Notes under the pieces: model-generated | Told to the model about the DNA's origin: nothing | Database searches by the model: none | The model's input: the letters and a program-made list of their open reading frames with translations, nothing else | Source: Cotesia glomerata | Lineage: Eukaryota; Arthropoda; Insecta; Hymenoptera; Braconidae | NCBI RefSeq assembly: GCF_020080835.1 | Contig: NC_058164.1 | Coordinates: 11,230,142 to 11,294,141, forward strand | Direction of reading: 5' to 3' | Length of the DNA stretch: 64,000 bases | Shown: positions 35,065 through 47,525 of the stretch, piece after piece | Position numbering within the stretch: the first letter of the stretch is position 1 | Layout of the letters: the number at the start of each line of letters is the position of its first letter | Program-made: the position numbers and the translations under genes

Positions 35065-36086
35065 TAAAATAAAGGACGGACGACAGGGAAGTAATCTGGG
35101 AAGTAACTTACATAAAATAAATCATTAATGAATCAGAAAATATTAACAAAAATAAATTATTTATTTATAAACGGTGTTACTTAAAACTAAATCTGCTTTC
35201 CAAATAACAGAGTAAATCCTTTATGGAACAAATATAATAGATTTCAAACAATTAAACCAATATAAACGATAATTTTAGCTATGAGCTTTTCAATATTATT
35301 TACAAACGTAATAATAATTAATGTAAGTGTAATACTTTAACTAGTAATTGCTGGTCATTTCAGGGACCCACACGAGGCTTTCGGGATAGGTACAAGTATT
35401 CCCTTAAAATAACCCTTACTCGCTACGGGATCGACCCGATAAATCGATAGTGAATTTAATTAAACGATAAAAGAATAAATTATTTAAGCCAGGAGACAGC
35501 GGTGTGCGGATATTAATCGATCTCAACTTGTGAGTACTCACCAAAAAGGAAACTCAACCCAAGGCACCAAATCCACACTCCTTACAATAGCGGAGGTCCC
35601 GCGTGTATACCTCACACCAAGCGGGCCACCGCGTGTCTGCTCAATTTTTTCACCGTAAACCGTTCGAGGCCTCGTGTTCGACAACAAGGGCCTCTCTAGC
35701 CATTTTCCCTAAGTCAATGAACTCTTTGCTCGCGATCGATATTGTAGGGCCTCACCTGTGCGAGTAAAGGCTATGATTTATCACTCATAGTAAAATTAGG
35801 TACTATATGACAATGATTTACGGCAATGCACACAAATAATAATAATAATAATAATAAATTATAAATAATTCATTATAAATGTCTGAAATAAAGATAAAAT
35901 TAATTCTTAAATTAATAACCATAATATTAGAAATTTCAAATATAAATAATACTAATAATATTAAATTCAATAAAGAAATTAATGAATAAATATAAAATAA
36001 TAAATTCAGAGACACACCGAGTGTGGATCTGTTGCCAAATTTAGGCGCAGGGAGGGACGCACACAGGGAATAAAAACCCTGTGACA
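35065..36086 (-). mobile_element. LTR-like terminus (left)
   Basis: On the minus strand the sequence GGCAGGGGGG, a candidate polypurine tract, is followed at once by TGTCACAGGG, a TG-initiated LTR-like start at 36086. The same arrangement is in the right arm (39555). On this side a TCTGGCGTCCAAATGTG sequence at about 34864-34880 could be a primer-binding site just past the LTR end. The LTR end itself is not fixed; about 1.0-1.2 kb is implied. LTR identity is inference from layout. Confidence 0.45.
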
Positions 36087-37296
36087 CCCCCCTGCCAGAC
36101 AATGGTTAATTTTGTAAAAATTAATCATGGGCGAAAACAAACGCGACCTCACAAGCCGCATGATCAATTACCACGCTCACCCGTGTCTCCAGCTCAAAAA
36201 GAACAATTAACTATAATATAAACTATTATTGTATCTACTTAAATCATAATTTAACCCTCCTCGCGATAAAGTATAAGGATAATTGCAAGGCACAGGGTAA
36301 CAATCTATTCTATGATTACGCGCAAACCCTCGCGACACGTCGCTCTTACAATAACACGGAGCTTCCCAACGCGAGCCTACGAAATGATTTGCTAATTCGT
36401 ATTGAACGCCGAACCTATTCTCCTGCACATACCTTTGAGGCTTTATTTTGTTGTGCACATAACGATTATACGCAGGGTCATATGCGTACGGAGATGGACG
36501 GCCATCTCTCTCTCTTAGACCCACCTGGTCAGGATACTCGACGCAAGTCCCATGTCTTCTAGTCAGTCTAGTCTCTACCGCAGACTTCGACCACGCAGAC
36601 CCAAACGCTGACTCACCCGAGCCATTAGCACGTTTATTCGTATTACCTCGTGTGCTTTGAGAAAACTCGGCGACGCTGCTCGCAACCAAAGACGCTTTTG
36701 ATGTCTTACTTTTCTTGGAGGGTCGTCTTCTCCTACGATGTTTCCTCTTTTTAACAACTTCTGACTTGGCATCACTCGTGCCGTCTTTTTGGTCGCTTGA
36801 ATCTGAACTGACTGTCGATGTGTTAAACCCACTCGACGCGTTTCCACCATTTGTGCATTCCGTAGTTAAATTATGTACAGCCTCATCGATGGTCATTGTG
36901 CTGTTGCTGGGTTTCTTCAAATTATTAGAAAACTTCCTGCGACGTCGCTTGAATACACGATTATTTAAGTCCTTGAGAGGCGCTGAATCTCCAATAGGAA
37001 CCTTGGATTCACAATCGACCCCTGAGTCACATTGACTTTCTAACTTCTGGTCATTTTCCTCTCGGCTTGTGTTCTCTCGATTGTTTACTCTCGTCGTCAT
37101 CTTATCCATTATAATTTGCTGAAGTTTGGTGAAGCAATTCTCTATCTTCGACTCCAACTTTCGTACAGCGACATCCAAATATCGTCGTGTCACGAATTGA
37201 TCCGTAGCCGACTCAAAATTTACAGATTCACCATCATTGTCCATCGGCGGGCCAGCAGTATTACTCGCATGATCCAGCACCACTCCATCCACTGTG
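35065..37296 (-). repeat. Left arm of a 2.2-kb inverted repeat
   Basis: Matches 38346-39931 plus 48364-48997 in opposite orientation, nearly base for base. Outer homology ends after CCGTCCTTTATTTT; inner homology ends at CACAGTGG (37296 and 38346). The differences I found are few: a one-base A-run change, a handful of substitutions and the 8.4-kb insertion in the right arm. The arm holds the C-terminal Gag-like frame, a purine tract and an LTR-like end. Confidence 0.93.
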
Positions 37297-37298
37297 AA
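36207..37298 (-). CDS. Gag-like protein, C-terminal part (left arm)
   Basis: About 361 codons, open from the inner repeat border to the stop after NNSLYYS. Residues 30-60 look helical (RRYLDVAVRKLESKIENCF). Two basic clusters follow (FKRRRRKFSNN and KKRKHRRRRRPSKKSK), then a Tyr/Arg-rich tail (RPSPYAYDPAYNRYVHNK, GGLNYDLSRYNN). Basic, disordered and near an LTR-like end, it fits the nucleic-acid-binding part of a retrotransposon Gag. It has no ATG of its own: it begins with a GTG codon and the same frame is closed by TGA a few codons upstream. It may be read by frameshifting from the frame at 37220-37831. No pol gene is found on either side. Confidence 0.55.
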   Translation of the reverse strand, partial: FTVDGVVLDHASNTAGPPMDNDGESVNFESATDQFVTRRYLDVAVRKLESKIENCFTKLQQIIMDKMTTRVNNRENTSREENDQKLESQCDSGVDCESKVPIGDSAPLKDLNNRVFKRRRRKFSNNLKKPSNSTMTIDEAVHNLTTECTNGGNASSGFNTSTVSSDSSDQKDGTSDAKSEVVKKRKHRRRRRPSKKSKTSKASLVASSVAEFSQSTRGNTNKRANGSGESAFGSAWSKSAVETRLTRRHGTCVEYPDQVGLRERDGRPSPYAYDPAYNRYVHNKIKPQRYVQENRFGVQYELANHFVGSRWEAPCYCKSDVSRGFARNHRIDCYPVPCNYPYTLSRGGLNYDLSRYNNSLYYS

Positions 37299-37831
37299 CT
37301 CGGGTCATTCACGAGTTCATCTTTGTGCGCTGAATACGAGCCATCACTGTTCAACACCTCCTCCTCTGAGATACTCGGGTAAGTCACGAGCTCTCGTTGA
37401 AGTGTTACGTCCAGTGACTCAAAACTCTCATGCTTCGAAAAACCTCTACTGGAAGCCAACTCTTGGATTAGGCGACTGCTTGAACTTAAAATTTCGTCGA
37501 CGCGTTCAATTAAATCCTGACAAGAACTTTGGATCGACGATTGACTTGTTTGGTTAATATCGACGACGATTTCGATAAATTTTCCTGTTTCAGCGATTTC
37601 AGACCTCTCCGAGAGCAACATTGATTCTAGATCATCACCAGGGGGACTCACTTCATCCACAGTAGGATTCCAATGCACTCCTGGCACTTTATATTTGTAC
37701 TCTAGGTGACGAATCAAACGGTCTTGAAGTGTGTCTAAATCTCCTTTCGATGATAAGCCTAAGCCACAAAGAAAAAGTCTCAACTGACTTGTTGGCAATT
37801 CCAGGCCAGTCATCAACCAGGTTTGGTCCAT
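37220..37831 (-). CDS. Gag-like protein, N-terminal part with SAP-like motif
   Basis: Starts at 37831 (MDQTWLMTGLELPTSQ); another in-frame ATG lies at 37855. Residues about 10-45 (LPTSQLRLFLCGLGLSS, then a KGDLDTLQDRLIRHLEY-like helix) match the helix-extended-helix pattern of SAP domains seen in Gag proteins of some insect LTR elements and in DNA-binding proteins. Then comes an acidic Ser-rich middle (SSSSRLIQELASSRGFS). The frame leaves the conserved C-terminal frame at the inner border of the inverted repeat and stops at 37220. Present only on the left; the right arm lacks it. The SAP call is by pattern only. Confidence 0.5.
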   Translation of the reverse strand: MDQTWLMTGLELPTSQLRLFLCGLGLSSKGDLDTLQDRLIRHLEYKYKVPGVHWNPTVDEVSPPGDDLESMLLSERSEIAETGKFIEIVVDINQTSQSSIQSSCQDLIERVDEILSSSSRLIQELASSRGFSKHESFESLDVTLQRELVTYPSISEEEVLNSDGSYSAHKDELVNDPSSQWMEWCWIMRVILLARRWTMMVNL

Positions 37832-37855
37832 CGCAAAGAAACGATTTGTAAACAA

Positions 37856-38345
37856 ACAAAATTAATAATGACAATAATCAAAAATTCATAACGTAGTAGT
37901 AATGCTTCAATCACTTTTTACCTGAGTGTCCGCTATGTATTTACAACGAACAATATAAATTAAATCGCGACGGTGATTTACTTGACCGAATATTTAATCC
38001 GAATCCAAATACTTATTTTAAATGACAATTTATTAATTGAAAAGTATTTCCGGATTAAATAAATATGAAGATTATTTTCAGTGACGACGATAATAATAAT
38101 AATCCGCCGGGACTGCAAGGCGAACAGTAGAATGACAGACTAATGGAGAACGGCAAGCCAGCCAGTCCCGCGTGACGTCATCGACCAAAACTTTACGTCG
38201 ACGAGCAGACCGTGCTCGCTGAAATCTTCAAGTTGAGAGTACAAATTTCTTGTACTCGATAAAATTAAATAATTTTACTCGGCGACTTAGAATTGTATTC
38301 AACGATGTACAATTATTATTTTTATTTCGAAATTCTAATCGGTTC
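37856..38345. other. Spacer between the inverted arms
   Basis: Mostly unique, AT-rich DNA with a GC-richer centre (about 38100-38225: CCGCCGGGACTGCAAGGCG, GTGACGTCATCGACC), including a CRE-like TGACGTCA. It may be the 5' UTR/promoter of the Gag-like gene on the left, or the point where two inverted copies were joined. The right ORF extends artificially into it (ATG at 38305). Confidence 0.45.
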
Positions 38346-39434
38346 CACAGTGGATGGAGTGGTGCTGGATCATGCGAGTAATACTGCTGGCCCGCCGATG
38401 GACAATGATGGTGAATCTGTAAATTTTGAGTCGGCTACGGATCAATTCGTGACACGACGATATTTGGATGTCGCTGTACGAAACTTGGAGTCGAAGATAG
38501 AGAATTGCTTCACCAAACTTCAGCAAATTATAATGGATAAGATGACGACGAGAGTAAACAATCGAGAGAACACAAGCCGAGAGGAAAATGACCAGAAGTT
38601 AGAAAGTCAATGTGACTCAGGGGTCGATTGTGAATCCAAGGTTCCTATTGGAGATTCAGCGCCTCTCAAGGACTTAAATAATCGTGTATTCAAGCGACGT
38701 CGCAGGAAGTTTTCTAATAATTTGAAGAAACCCAGCAACAGCACAATGACCATCGATGAGGCTGTACATAATTTAACTACGGAATGCACAAATGGTGGAA
38801 ACGCGTCGAGTGGGTTTAACACATCGACAGTCAGTTCAGATTCAAGCGACCAAAAAGACGGCACGAGTGATGCCAAGTCAGAAGTTGTTAAAAGAGGAAA
38901 CATCGTAGGAGAAGACGACCCTCCAAGAAAAGTAAGACATCAAAAGCGTCTTTGGTTGCGAGCAGCGTCGCCGAGTTTTCTCAAAGCACACGAGGTAATA
39001 CGAATAAACGTGCTAATGGCTCGGGTGAGTCAGCGTTTGGGTCTGCGTGGTCGAAGTCTGCGGTAGAGACTAGACTGACTAGAAGACATGGGACTTGCGT
39101 CGAGTATCCTGACCAGGTGGGTCTAAGAGAGAGAGATGGCCGTCCATCTCCGTACGCATATGACCCTGCGTATAATCGTTATGTGCACAACAAAATAAAG
39201 CCTCAAAGGTATGTGCAGGAGAATAGGTTCGGCGTTCAATACGAATTAGCAAATCATTTCGTAGGCTCGCGTTGGGAAGCTCCGTGTTATTGTAAGAGCG
39301 ACGTGTCGCGAGGGTTTGCGCGTAATCATAGAATAGATTGTTACCCTGTGCCTTGCAATTATCCTTATACTTTATCGCGAGGAGGGTTAAATTATGATTT
39401 AAGTAGATACAATAATAGTTTATATTATAGTTAA
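38346..39434 (+). pseudogene. Gag-like C-terminal part (right arm), frameshifted
   Basis: The same protein as the left arm up to DAKSEVVK. Here the A run is one base shorter (four instead of five, at about 38889-38893), which shifts the frame; the shifted frame ends at 39066. The original frame resumes (VASSVAEFSQS...) from about 38955 to the stop at 39434. The N-terminal SAP-like part is missing because the arm begins after it. A Lys-to-Asn change is seen early (AVRNLESK). Confidence 0.85.
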
Positions 39435-39931
39435 TTGTTCTTTTTGAGCTGGAGACACGGGTGAGCGTGGTAATTGATCATGCGGCTTGTGAGGTCGCGT
39501 TTGTTTTCGCCCATGATTAATTCTTACAAAATTAACCATTGTCTGGCAGGGGGGTGTCACAGGGTTTTTATTCCCTGTGTGCGTCCCTCCCTGCGCCTAA
39601 ATTTGGCAACAGATCCACACTCGGTGTGTCTCTGAATTTATTATTTTATATTTATTCATTAATTTCTTTATTGAATTTAATATTATTAGTATTATTTATA
39701 TTTGAAATTTCTAATATTATGGTTATTAATTTAAGAATTAATTTTATCTTTATTTCAGACATTTATAATTTATTATTATTATTATTATTATTTGTGTGCA
39801 TTGCCGTAAATCATTGTCATATAGTACCTAATTTTACTATGAGTGATAAATCATAGCCTTTACTCGCACAGGTGAGGCCCTACAATATCGATCGCGAGCA
39901 AAGAGTTCATTGACTTAGGGAAAATGGCTAC

Positions 39932-40932
39932 CCGGGAAAAAATGATCAGACCTGACCATGCCTGTTCATGTATGATCAGGCCTGAAGTTAGACCTGATTA
40001 TACCTGTTTATGTATGATCAGGCCTGAAATTAGACATGATCATGCCTGTCTATGCCTGCTCATGTCTGAAGTGTCAAATACGCTCAGGCCTGTTCATGTC
40101 TGATCAGACCTGTTCATGTCTGACGGGTTAGATACGCTCAGGTTTGATCAGGCCTGTTCATGCCTTTTCATGTCTGATCAGATCTGTTCATGTCTGAAGC
40201 GTCAAATACGTTCAGGTCTGATCATTCCTGAACAGGCCTGTTCATGTCTAAAGGGTTAAATACGCTCAGGTCTGATCATGCCTGTTCAGTTCTGATCAGG
40301 CCTGTCCATACCTGTTCATGCCTGAAGGGTTAAATACGCTCAGGTCTGATCAGGCCTGTTCATGTCTGAAGCGTTTACGCTAAGGTCTGATCAGGCCTGT
40401 TCATGTCTGATCAGGCCTGTCCATGTCTGTTCATGTCTGAAGGGTTAAATACGCTCATGTCTGTTCATGTCTGATCAGGCCTGTCCATGTCTATAAAAGT
40501 TAATTAAATTTACCCTACGGTAGGTTTTTAATGATAATCAAAATACTTTTATTTATTGAATAATAAATATACCGTTTATTGATAATTTACAAATTTATTA
40601 ATCGAAATTAATGTACATACACTGAACATATTCAAAAATTTTTTCTTAGCATATTTGGTCCTTAGCATGAATAGGTATGGACATCAGGTATGATCGGGCC
40701 TGAGCGTATTTAACGCTTGAGATATGAACAGACATGGACAGGCATGAACAGGTATGATCAGGCCTGAGCGTATTTAACGCTTTAGACATGAACAGGGATG
40801 AACAGACATGGACAGGTATGATCAGGCCTGAGCGTATTTAACACTTCAGACATGAACAGGCATGACCATGTCTAATTTCAGGCCTGATCATACATGAACA
40901 GGCATGGTCAGGTCTGATCATTTTTTTCCGGG
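39932..40932. mobile_element. 1.0-kb MITE with subterminal GATCAGGCCTGTTCATG repeats
   Basis: Both ends carry CCCGG(G)AAAAAATGATCAGACC-type inverted termini, and TA follows the right end (40933-40934). The left 570 bp is an array of units such as GTCTGATCAGGCCTGTTCAT and GAAGGGTTAAATACGCTCAG; the right 270 bp carries the same units inverted. The central ~160 bp is AT-rich. There is no ORF. Units vary in length and spacing, with no fixed spacers. Confidence 0.88.
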
Positions 40933-41427
40933 TAGATCTGATCAGACTTGCATAGTCTGAGAGAGATGTGATAAAAATTTTTGAAGTGAAACTTCTTTAG
41001 AATCGTTGTGATTTCAAACCGGATGCAACGAAAAAACGACAGGTAAGAGACACAAATACAAAAATGTGTAGGATGAAGCCAGGGGAAAGAATGAGACAGA
41101 AATATACATACAATTTGTATATTATCGGTCTCTCCTCTTTGTGCCATACTTCGTAGCGTCCCCACTCCCGTCTTCTAAGCATAGTCGCCTGTAATTTGTG
41201 AGCCAGAGCGAGAGAGCAGATGTCAGTGTGTATGTATATTGCACACTGTTTAATACGTGCTTGTATTTGAGCATTTAACGTGTGTAGTGCATGTGAAAAC
41301 TACGTGAGCTTACTGTACACTGTATGCGGCTGCGTATTACAGCGTTTTAGTAAGATAGCGTGGTGTGTTATTATTTAACTGTTTGTGAGTATTTTTATAT
41401 CTTGTACTAAATAATAAATTTTATAAA

Positions 41428-41711
41428 ATGCCGAAAACTAATGCCGAAATGTGTCGTCAATATCGACGCAAAAAAAATGAAATTAAAATGAAAAAAAATT
41501 CAGCAAAAAGTTCAACAGAACGTAGTCGCGAGTTTCGTGCACGTAAAAAACAATTATTGAACAATCAAAATAGATGGTCTGATATAAGTGTCAATGTGAC
41601 TGATGTAATAAATGGTAAGTGTAAATATTTTTTAATCCTGTTTTAAGTATAAACTAATATATCAATGTTTTTCAATCAATAAATTTGATTTTTATTTTAA
41701 ACTGATCATGG

Positions 41712-41784
<73 letters not shown>

Positions 41785-44150
41785 CCTCAATACATTATGT
41801 GTCTAACCTTATTTATTTTTTTCTGTTTTAGACCACTCTCAGCAACAAAATAGTGTTCCAACGGGATATAATTTAGTAAATAATGATTGTAAGTACTAAT
41901 AATTAATACTAACTTTCATCATTTAATGTTAAATAATTTAAAGAAATTTTTCAATTTAATAATAATTTTAATGAAAACTTAAAAACTTAAAAATTTAATT
42001 TAAAAACATGTACCTAATTTACAATTCATGATTTAAAAATATTAAAAAATTTCATTTAATTTAAACTTATATTCAATAATTCAATAATTCTTAAATTAAC
42101 AAAATGATTTAATATTTAGATTTATAGGAAAAAAACAATTTTAAGACGGATGAATATTTTTGAATGGTAAAATAAATTGTAAAAATTCAAAATTAAAATG
42201 ATATTAAAAAAATAATTTAATTTTTAAACTAAAGAGTGGATAATTTTTAAATGGTACATATAATTTAATAACCATATTTGAAAATAATCATTATCTTAAA
42301 ATGAGTTTTTAAAATTAATTTTATATACATTTTTCGAATTTACGATGTAAAAAATTTTAGTTTTTTAAGGAATTGATTCTCAATACACAGTCGATAGATA
42401 ACTCGTTACATACTTTGAATTGTTTTTTTCAGATAACCCTCCAGTAGATGTACAGCCAGAAATTCCATACTCACGGTTTCGTCGAAATAAGTTTGCTCAT
42501 AAAGAATTTAACGACAAGTTTTTAAACAATATGTTTGGTCATAAGTGCTCCGTTTGTGATCGATTGTGGTTTAAGTTAGATTTAAAATCACCACGTGCTG
42601 AAGATGAACAATTATTAAGGGTAATAGTTGAAAATTACAATACAGTTGAAGATATTTTACTGTGCAACACGTGTTACCAAGCAATTGGGAGGAAAGTGAT
42701 TCCTATAATGTCTACTTATAACGGTTTTAAATATGAAAAAATACCTGAGGTTTTACCACCGCTTGACTTAATTTCGGAAAGACTTGTCTCACCACGAGTT
42801 CCATTTATGCAAATTCGACGGTTACGACATGTTCATGGGCAATATGGAATTTATGGACAAATCATTAATGTACCAGTCGAGGTAAACAATATGGTAAAAC
42901 TCTTACCCCGTAATGTCGATGATGATTACTGTATTAACGTACACATTAAAAGAAAAATAATACATAGATCAAGCTATTTAATGGGACTAGTTAATAAAAG
43001 GACAATTCGTGCATGGCTTCAGTATTTGCTTCAAACTCCACTTTATTTATTTTACGATATTAAAATTGATGAAAGCTTCTTCAACAATAATAGTAATAAT
43101 GAAATCGATCTAGAAGAAATGAGTGAAGATATACCGGTCGAAGAGAGTCTAACAGCACAACAGAAAACTCTACTTTGGAATGAAGATATGTATTTACGGA
43201 TCGCTCCTGGAGAATATAATATTCCCAAAAGTATAATTTTTGATGAACATGCCGAAGAACTTTCTTTCCCATCGATTTATTTGGGTCATTTCCGAAAATT
43301 CAGAGAGGGAGTAAATGCAACACCGTTCGCAATAGCAACTAGCGAATTACGAAGATCAGATCGGCGTGGAGTTACTCCACATCATTTATTATATCTAGCA
43401 ATGAAAATTATGAGGTTAAGAGTTCTTGACTCGCTTACGATTGCATTTAAACATGTGGGAAAAAATACTAATATTACACGGCAGCAAGTTGAGTCAGCTG
43501 ACTACATTAATAATTGTATCGAAAGTAATTTAGCTTTTCTGCGCTCAATACCAAATTCAGTATGGTATTGGAGCGATCGAAAAGAGATCTTTTGCGATGA
43601 TTCGGCAACTAGGAAAACCTACGATGTTTCTTACTTTGAGTGCCAATGAAATCGGATGGACCAATTTAATACAATTATTGTACAAATTAAAAATAACGGT
43701 ACTGAAATTTCAGCTGAACAAGCTGCGTCACTGGATTACATATCTAAGACTACACTAGTGAATGAAGATGCTGTGACCTGTGCTATCTATTTTAATAAAA
43801 TAGTCAATATATTGATAACTATTCTCCAATCAAAGAAGAACAGCCCATTTGGAAATTATTATGTTGTCGACTATTTTAAACGAATTGAATTTCAGCATCG
43901 TGGTAGTCCTCATGCACATATTTTATTGTGGCTGAATGACGCTCCATCAGATCCTCTTGGTACAAACTATCAAGATACTGTAATGATGATTGATCAATTG
44001 ATATCAATTTCTTCATCAGAAGCTTCTGGACATATTCGCTTGCAAAGTCACAAACATACCTTTACCTGTTATAAAAAGTACATGCCAATCAACCTCAGAA
44101 ATGCCGATTTGATGCTCCATTTATGCCATGTAAATCCACTACAATATTAA
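41428..44150 (+). pseudogene. Helentron Rep region: N-terminal zinc module and HUH nuclease
   Basis: Three exons fit: 41428-41614 (MPKTNAEMCRQYRRKKNE, a basic start common in arthropod Helitron proteins), 41832-41888, and 42433 onward, with GT-AG borders and continuous phase. Exon 3 carries CSVC...CNTC zinc-type pairs (about 42546-42675) and then the Helitron-like N-terminal domain. An in-frame TGA at 43647 interrupts it. The frame continues to the HUH nuclease motif FQHRGSPHAH (about 43888-43920), the catalytic site that cuts single-stranded DNA in rolling-circle transposition. A frameshift near 44105 ends this frame at 44150. Identity is sure; function is lost. Confidence 0.9.
41714..41783. 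repeat. (TA)n microsatellite in a Helentron intron
   Basis: An uninterrupted TA tract of about 70 bases between the first two Helentron exons, just before the AG acceptor region. Confidence 0.95.
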
Positions 44151-46991
44151 AACCAATGCAGAAAGATCATCCAGGATATGCTGATTACGCTAAGCGGTAT
44201 AAACAAATACAAATTAATCTTGAGAACAATGATTACGAGAATATTGAAATGTTTTATGCACAAAATCATATAACTTCTGATAATGATTATTTTCATATTC
44301 TTGAAGCTGGAATTACCAGACCTAAAGTATTTTTGAAGCGACAACCTAAAGAAAAATGGCACAACCCTTTCAATCCTTTTATTCTCAATGTCTTACAATC
44401 AAATACAGATATGCAATTTATTATCGAAGAATACTCATGTGCAGCGTATGTTGTTGAATATGTCAATAAAACTAATAGGGGTATAAGTAATTTACAAAGA
44501 CAAATTCATGAAATCATGGATGAAAACCCTGAGTTTGATATAGTAGAAATAACTAGAAAATGAGTGTTAATATGCTCAACACCGTTGAATTAACAAGCCA
44601 GGAAGCAGCGTGGTACCTTCTTCGTGAACCTATGTCTAGAAGTTCAGTCTCCATAGTTTATATTCCCACCGTTTGGCCTATTGAACGACAGCGTATTAGA
44701 CGAACACAAAAAGAATTAGATGAATTAAATATCGATGAAGATTCAACAAGTATTTGGAAGGAAAACTGGTTTGATAAATACGAGAAGCGGCCACAAGAAA
44801 TGGAAGAATTATCACTTGCACAATTCGTTGCTAATTTTACTAAAAATTCGCAAGGTGATTATATTCGTCGAAAGCAACAACGCATCATTCGTTATAGGAA
44901 TTATGACATAGCCTCAGATATAAATGAGTATAAAAGAGAAATGGTGACTTTGCATATCCCATTTCGGAATGAAGAATTCGAGATTCTTGAAGAGATGAAA
45001 TTTATTAGGATTTACGACGAAAATGAAAATCAAATTCTGGAGCGACGTAAAGAGTTTGAATCTGACTTAGACATTAATAAAACTATAGAGCTATGCCGAA
45101 AACTATGTCGCGAAAATGAAGAAGCAGACGATGACGATGAGATTCATGATATTGCCACTAGATTTCCAGAAATTAATCCATTCCAAACGCTATATGACAA
45201 TCCGAATTCGGATGTAAACAGTGATTTACGTCTCGCAACCCTAAATAAACTTGGTGCCATTGCAAAACGGAAAGAAAATTTAATGCCTAACGACCAATAT
45301 TATGAGCTGATGAAAATGGCAAACCAAAAACAAAAGGAACTTTTGATGCACATCATTTACAATCTTCAGTTGGAAGATCCTCCTCCGCTGCAAATATTTT
45401 TTACAGGACCAGCTGGATGTGGTAAAACATTTGTTATTAAATTATTAATGGAAATTTATAATCGATATTCTGAAAGTGATGGGTTTTGTAATGCTTATAT
45501 CGCTTGTGCTTCTACTGGTAAAGCTGCTGTGGCTATCAATGGGACAACAGTACACACTGCACTGAAGATAAGTCTTTCAAAGTTGCTTCCTTTATCAATT
45601 GAAGTAGCCCAACAATATAGATCACTTTTTAAATATGTTCGTGTATTGATTATCGATGAAATTAGTATGATTGGAGCCGAGTTGTTGTCCCAAATAGATT
45701 CAAGGTTAAAGCAAATCACCGGTAATTTTGAAGTCCATTTTGGTGGATTAGATATAATTTTGATTGGTGATCTACGTCAACTACCGCCAGTTCGTGCTAC
45801 CCCAATTTACAAACAAATAAAACGACAAATAGCAGGTTCAACACTATGGCGAGGGTTGAAATTTTTCGAACTAAACGAAGTTATGCGACAAGCTAATCAA
45901 AGTTTTGCAACAATATTAACAAAAATTGGTAATGGACAGTTGTTAGATCAGGAAGAGCTAGATTTAATTGAGTCACGGATTTACTCTGAAGAAGAAGCTG
46001 AGAGACTTTGTCCAGACGGTATACGATTGTTTTTTAATAATCATTCAGTTGCTGTACAACAATAAAATTTTGAATTCTATAGAAGAAAAAGTGAATTCAG
46101 AGGCAACTGATATATATATTGGATGTAGAAATGTTGAACAGCAAACTTCTATGCGTCAAAAATTACATAAAATGTCAACTATTGATACAGGAGGTTTGCC
46201 ATATCAAATTACATTGGTTTTGAACAAACCATACATGATAACAACTAACATCGATGTATCAGATGGATTAGCAAATGGTGCGACGGGAAAATTAATTTTC
46301 ATTGAATATAATGACAAAGGAGAGATAGGTCGTTTATGGCTAGAATTTCCAGAATCTCCAAAAATCGGAGAAAAATTGAGAAGAAAGGCAGCGGCATCAA
46401 TTCAAAAATAATCTTCATCCACTGGCAGTACCAATAGATCGCAGAACATCATCTATACCACTAGTACCTAATAAAACCGTTATTGTAAAACGTAATCATT
46501 TCCCATTAGTCTCTGCATGTGCAATGACGATTCACAAGTCCCAGGGAGCTACTTTTGGTGAGATTGTATATGAATATGATAAATCACACGTTCAACAACT
46601 CCTGTACGTCGCATTATCACGAGTTACATCAATAAACGGCTTATATCTCGTTTCAAAAAAAGGAGATAAAAAATTTTACCATGGCCGAAGAGCGTCAGTA
46701 TCTACAATTGATCTACAACATGAATTTCGAAGGCTGAACTTGAATCGACTTGAGACAATTACAAATGTTTTATATGATTTCTTAAATAAAAGAAAAGGGA
46801 TGTTACTGTTTACCTTTAACTGTCAAAGCTTACGAGCTCATGTACAAGATCTGCAACATGACAATATAGTGTCATCGTCAAATTTTTTAATTCTTTCGGA
46901 GACATGGATGAATAATGAAGATATTGTAGACATTCCAAATTTTAATATTGTTGTTAATTACAAAGACCACGTACGAGGGCAGGCGGAGTAG
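44123..46991 (+). pseudogene. Helentron PIF1-type helicase region, multiply frameshifted
   Basis: Continues in 44123-44563 (KPMQKDHPGYADYAKRY), then 44560-46065 with SQEAAWYLLREPMSRSS, Walker A GPAGCGKT (about 45407-45430), VLIIDEISMIGAELL (Walker B, about 45646) and GDLRQLPPV. A frameshift near 46060 moves to the frame ending at 46411; another near 46400 leads to the frame with MTIHKSQGATFGEI and LLYVALSRV (46524-46660), the last helicase motifs. The helicase unwinds the donor strand during Helitron transposition. At least three frame breaks lie in this part. Confidence 0.9.
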
Positions 46992-47525
46992 CAATTTATC
47001 ACAACGTAAATGATGGAGCCCGTGTTGTTACGCCACAAATGGATCTCAATGCACAACAGCTAGAATCATTGTCTGTTCAGCTTTCGAAAGTTGGAGAAAT
47101 ATGTGCCTGTGAGAGCAGAAATGACCAAGGAGATTTAATTTTGATCGTAGCAATTTACATCTTTTCCCAACCAATCAATAAAATCAGTTATTGAATTTAT
47201 ACATGAAAATTTGATCAAATATACCCCAGAGGTATCGCGAATTCTCAAAAAGAATTATGATAAAATTCCGATGATTTTAAGTGGGGATTTTAACATAAAT
47301 TTTGCATCAGATACAGCGCTTCCTTTGATTGAGTTTCTCGATACAACATTTTATTTAAAAATGTGTAACAATCGCACTCAATCAACTACAAGATCAAAAA
47401 CGGTAATAGATGCAGTGTTCCAAAGATATATCAACCAAATTGAAACTAAAATATTTGTATCGTATTTTAGTTATCATAAGCCTCTTGTATCATTTGTTGA
47501 AACTGAAAATATGGAACTTGAGTAA
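46798..47525 (+). pseudogene. Endonuclease (EEP/APE-type) domain fused at the Helentron C-terminus
   Basis: Directly after the helicase come LLFTFNCQSLRAH and LILSETWM, the start of an endonuclease/exonuclease/phosphatase fold. A frameshift near 46980 follows, then GGVAIYHNV, and later ILSGDFNINF (about 47271-47300), the characteristic GDFN motif. The final stop is at 47525. An APE-like endonuclease joined to the Rep-helicase marks the Helentron branch rather than canonical Helitrons. Confidence 0.82.

Noticed and set aside
36715..37557. Plus-strand ORFs over the Gag-like gene
   Set aside because: Antisense shadows; the minus frame shows the conserved protein shared by both arms.
39932..40932. 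CRISPR-like array of GATCAGGCCTG units
   Set aside because: Units vary in length and spacing, flow into each other without unique spacers, are mirrored at the other end, and end in inverted termini with TA flanks: subterminal repeats of a MITE.
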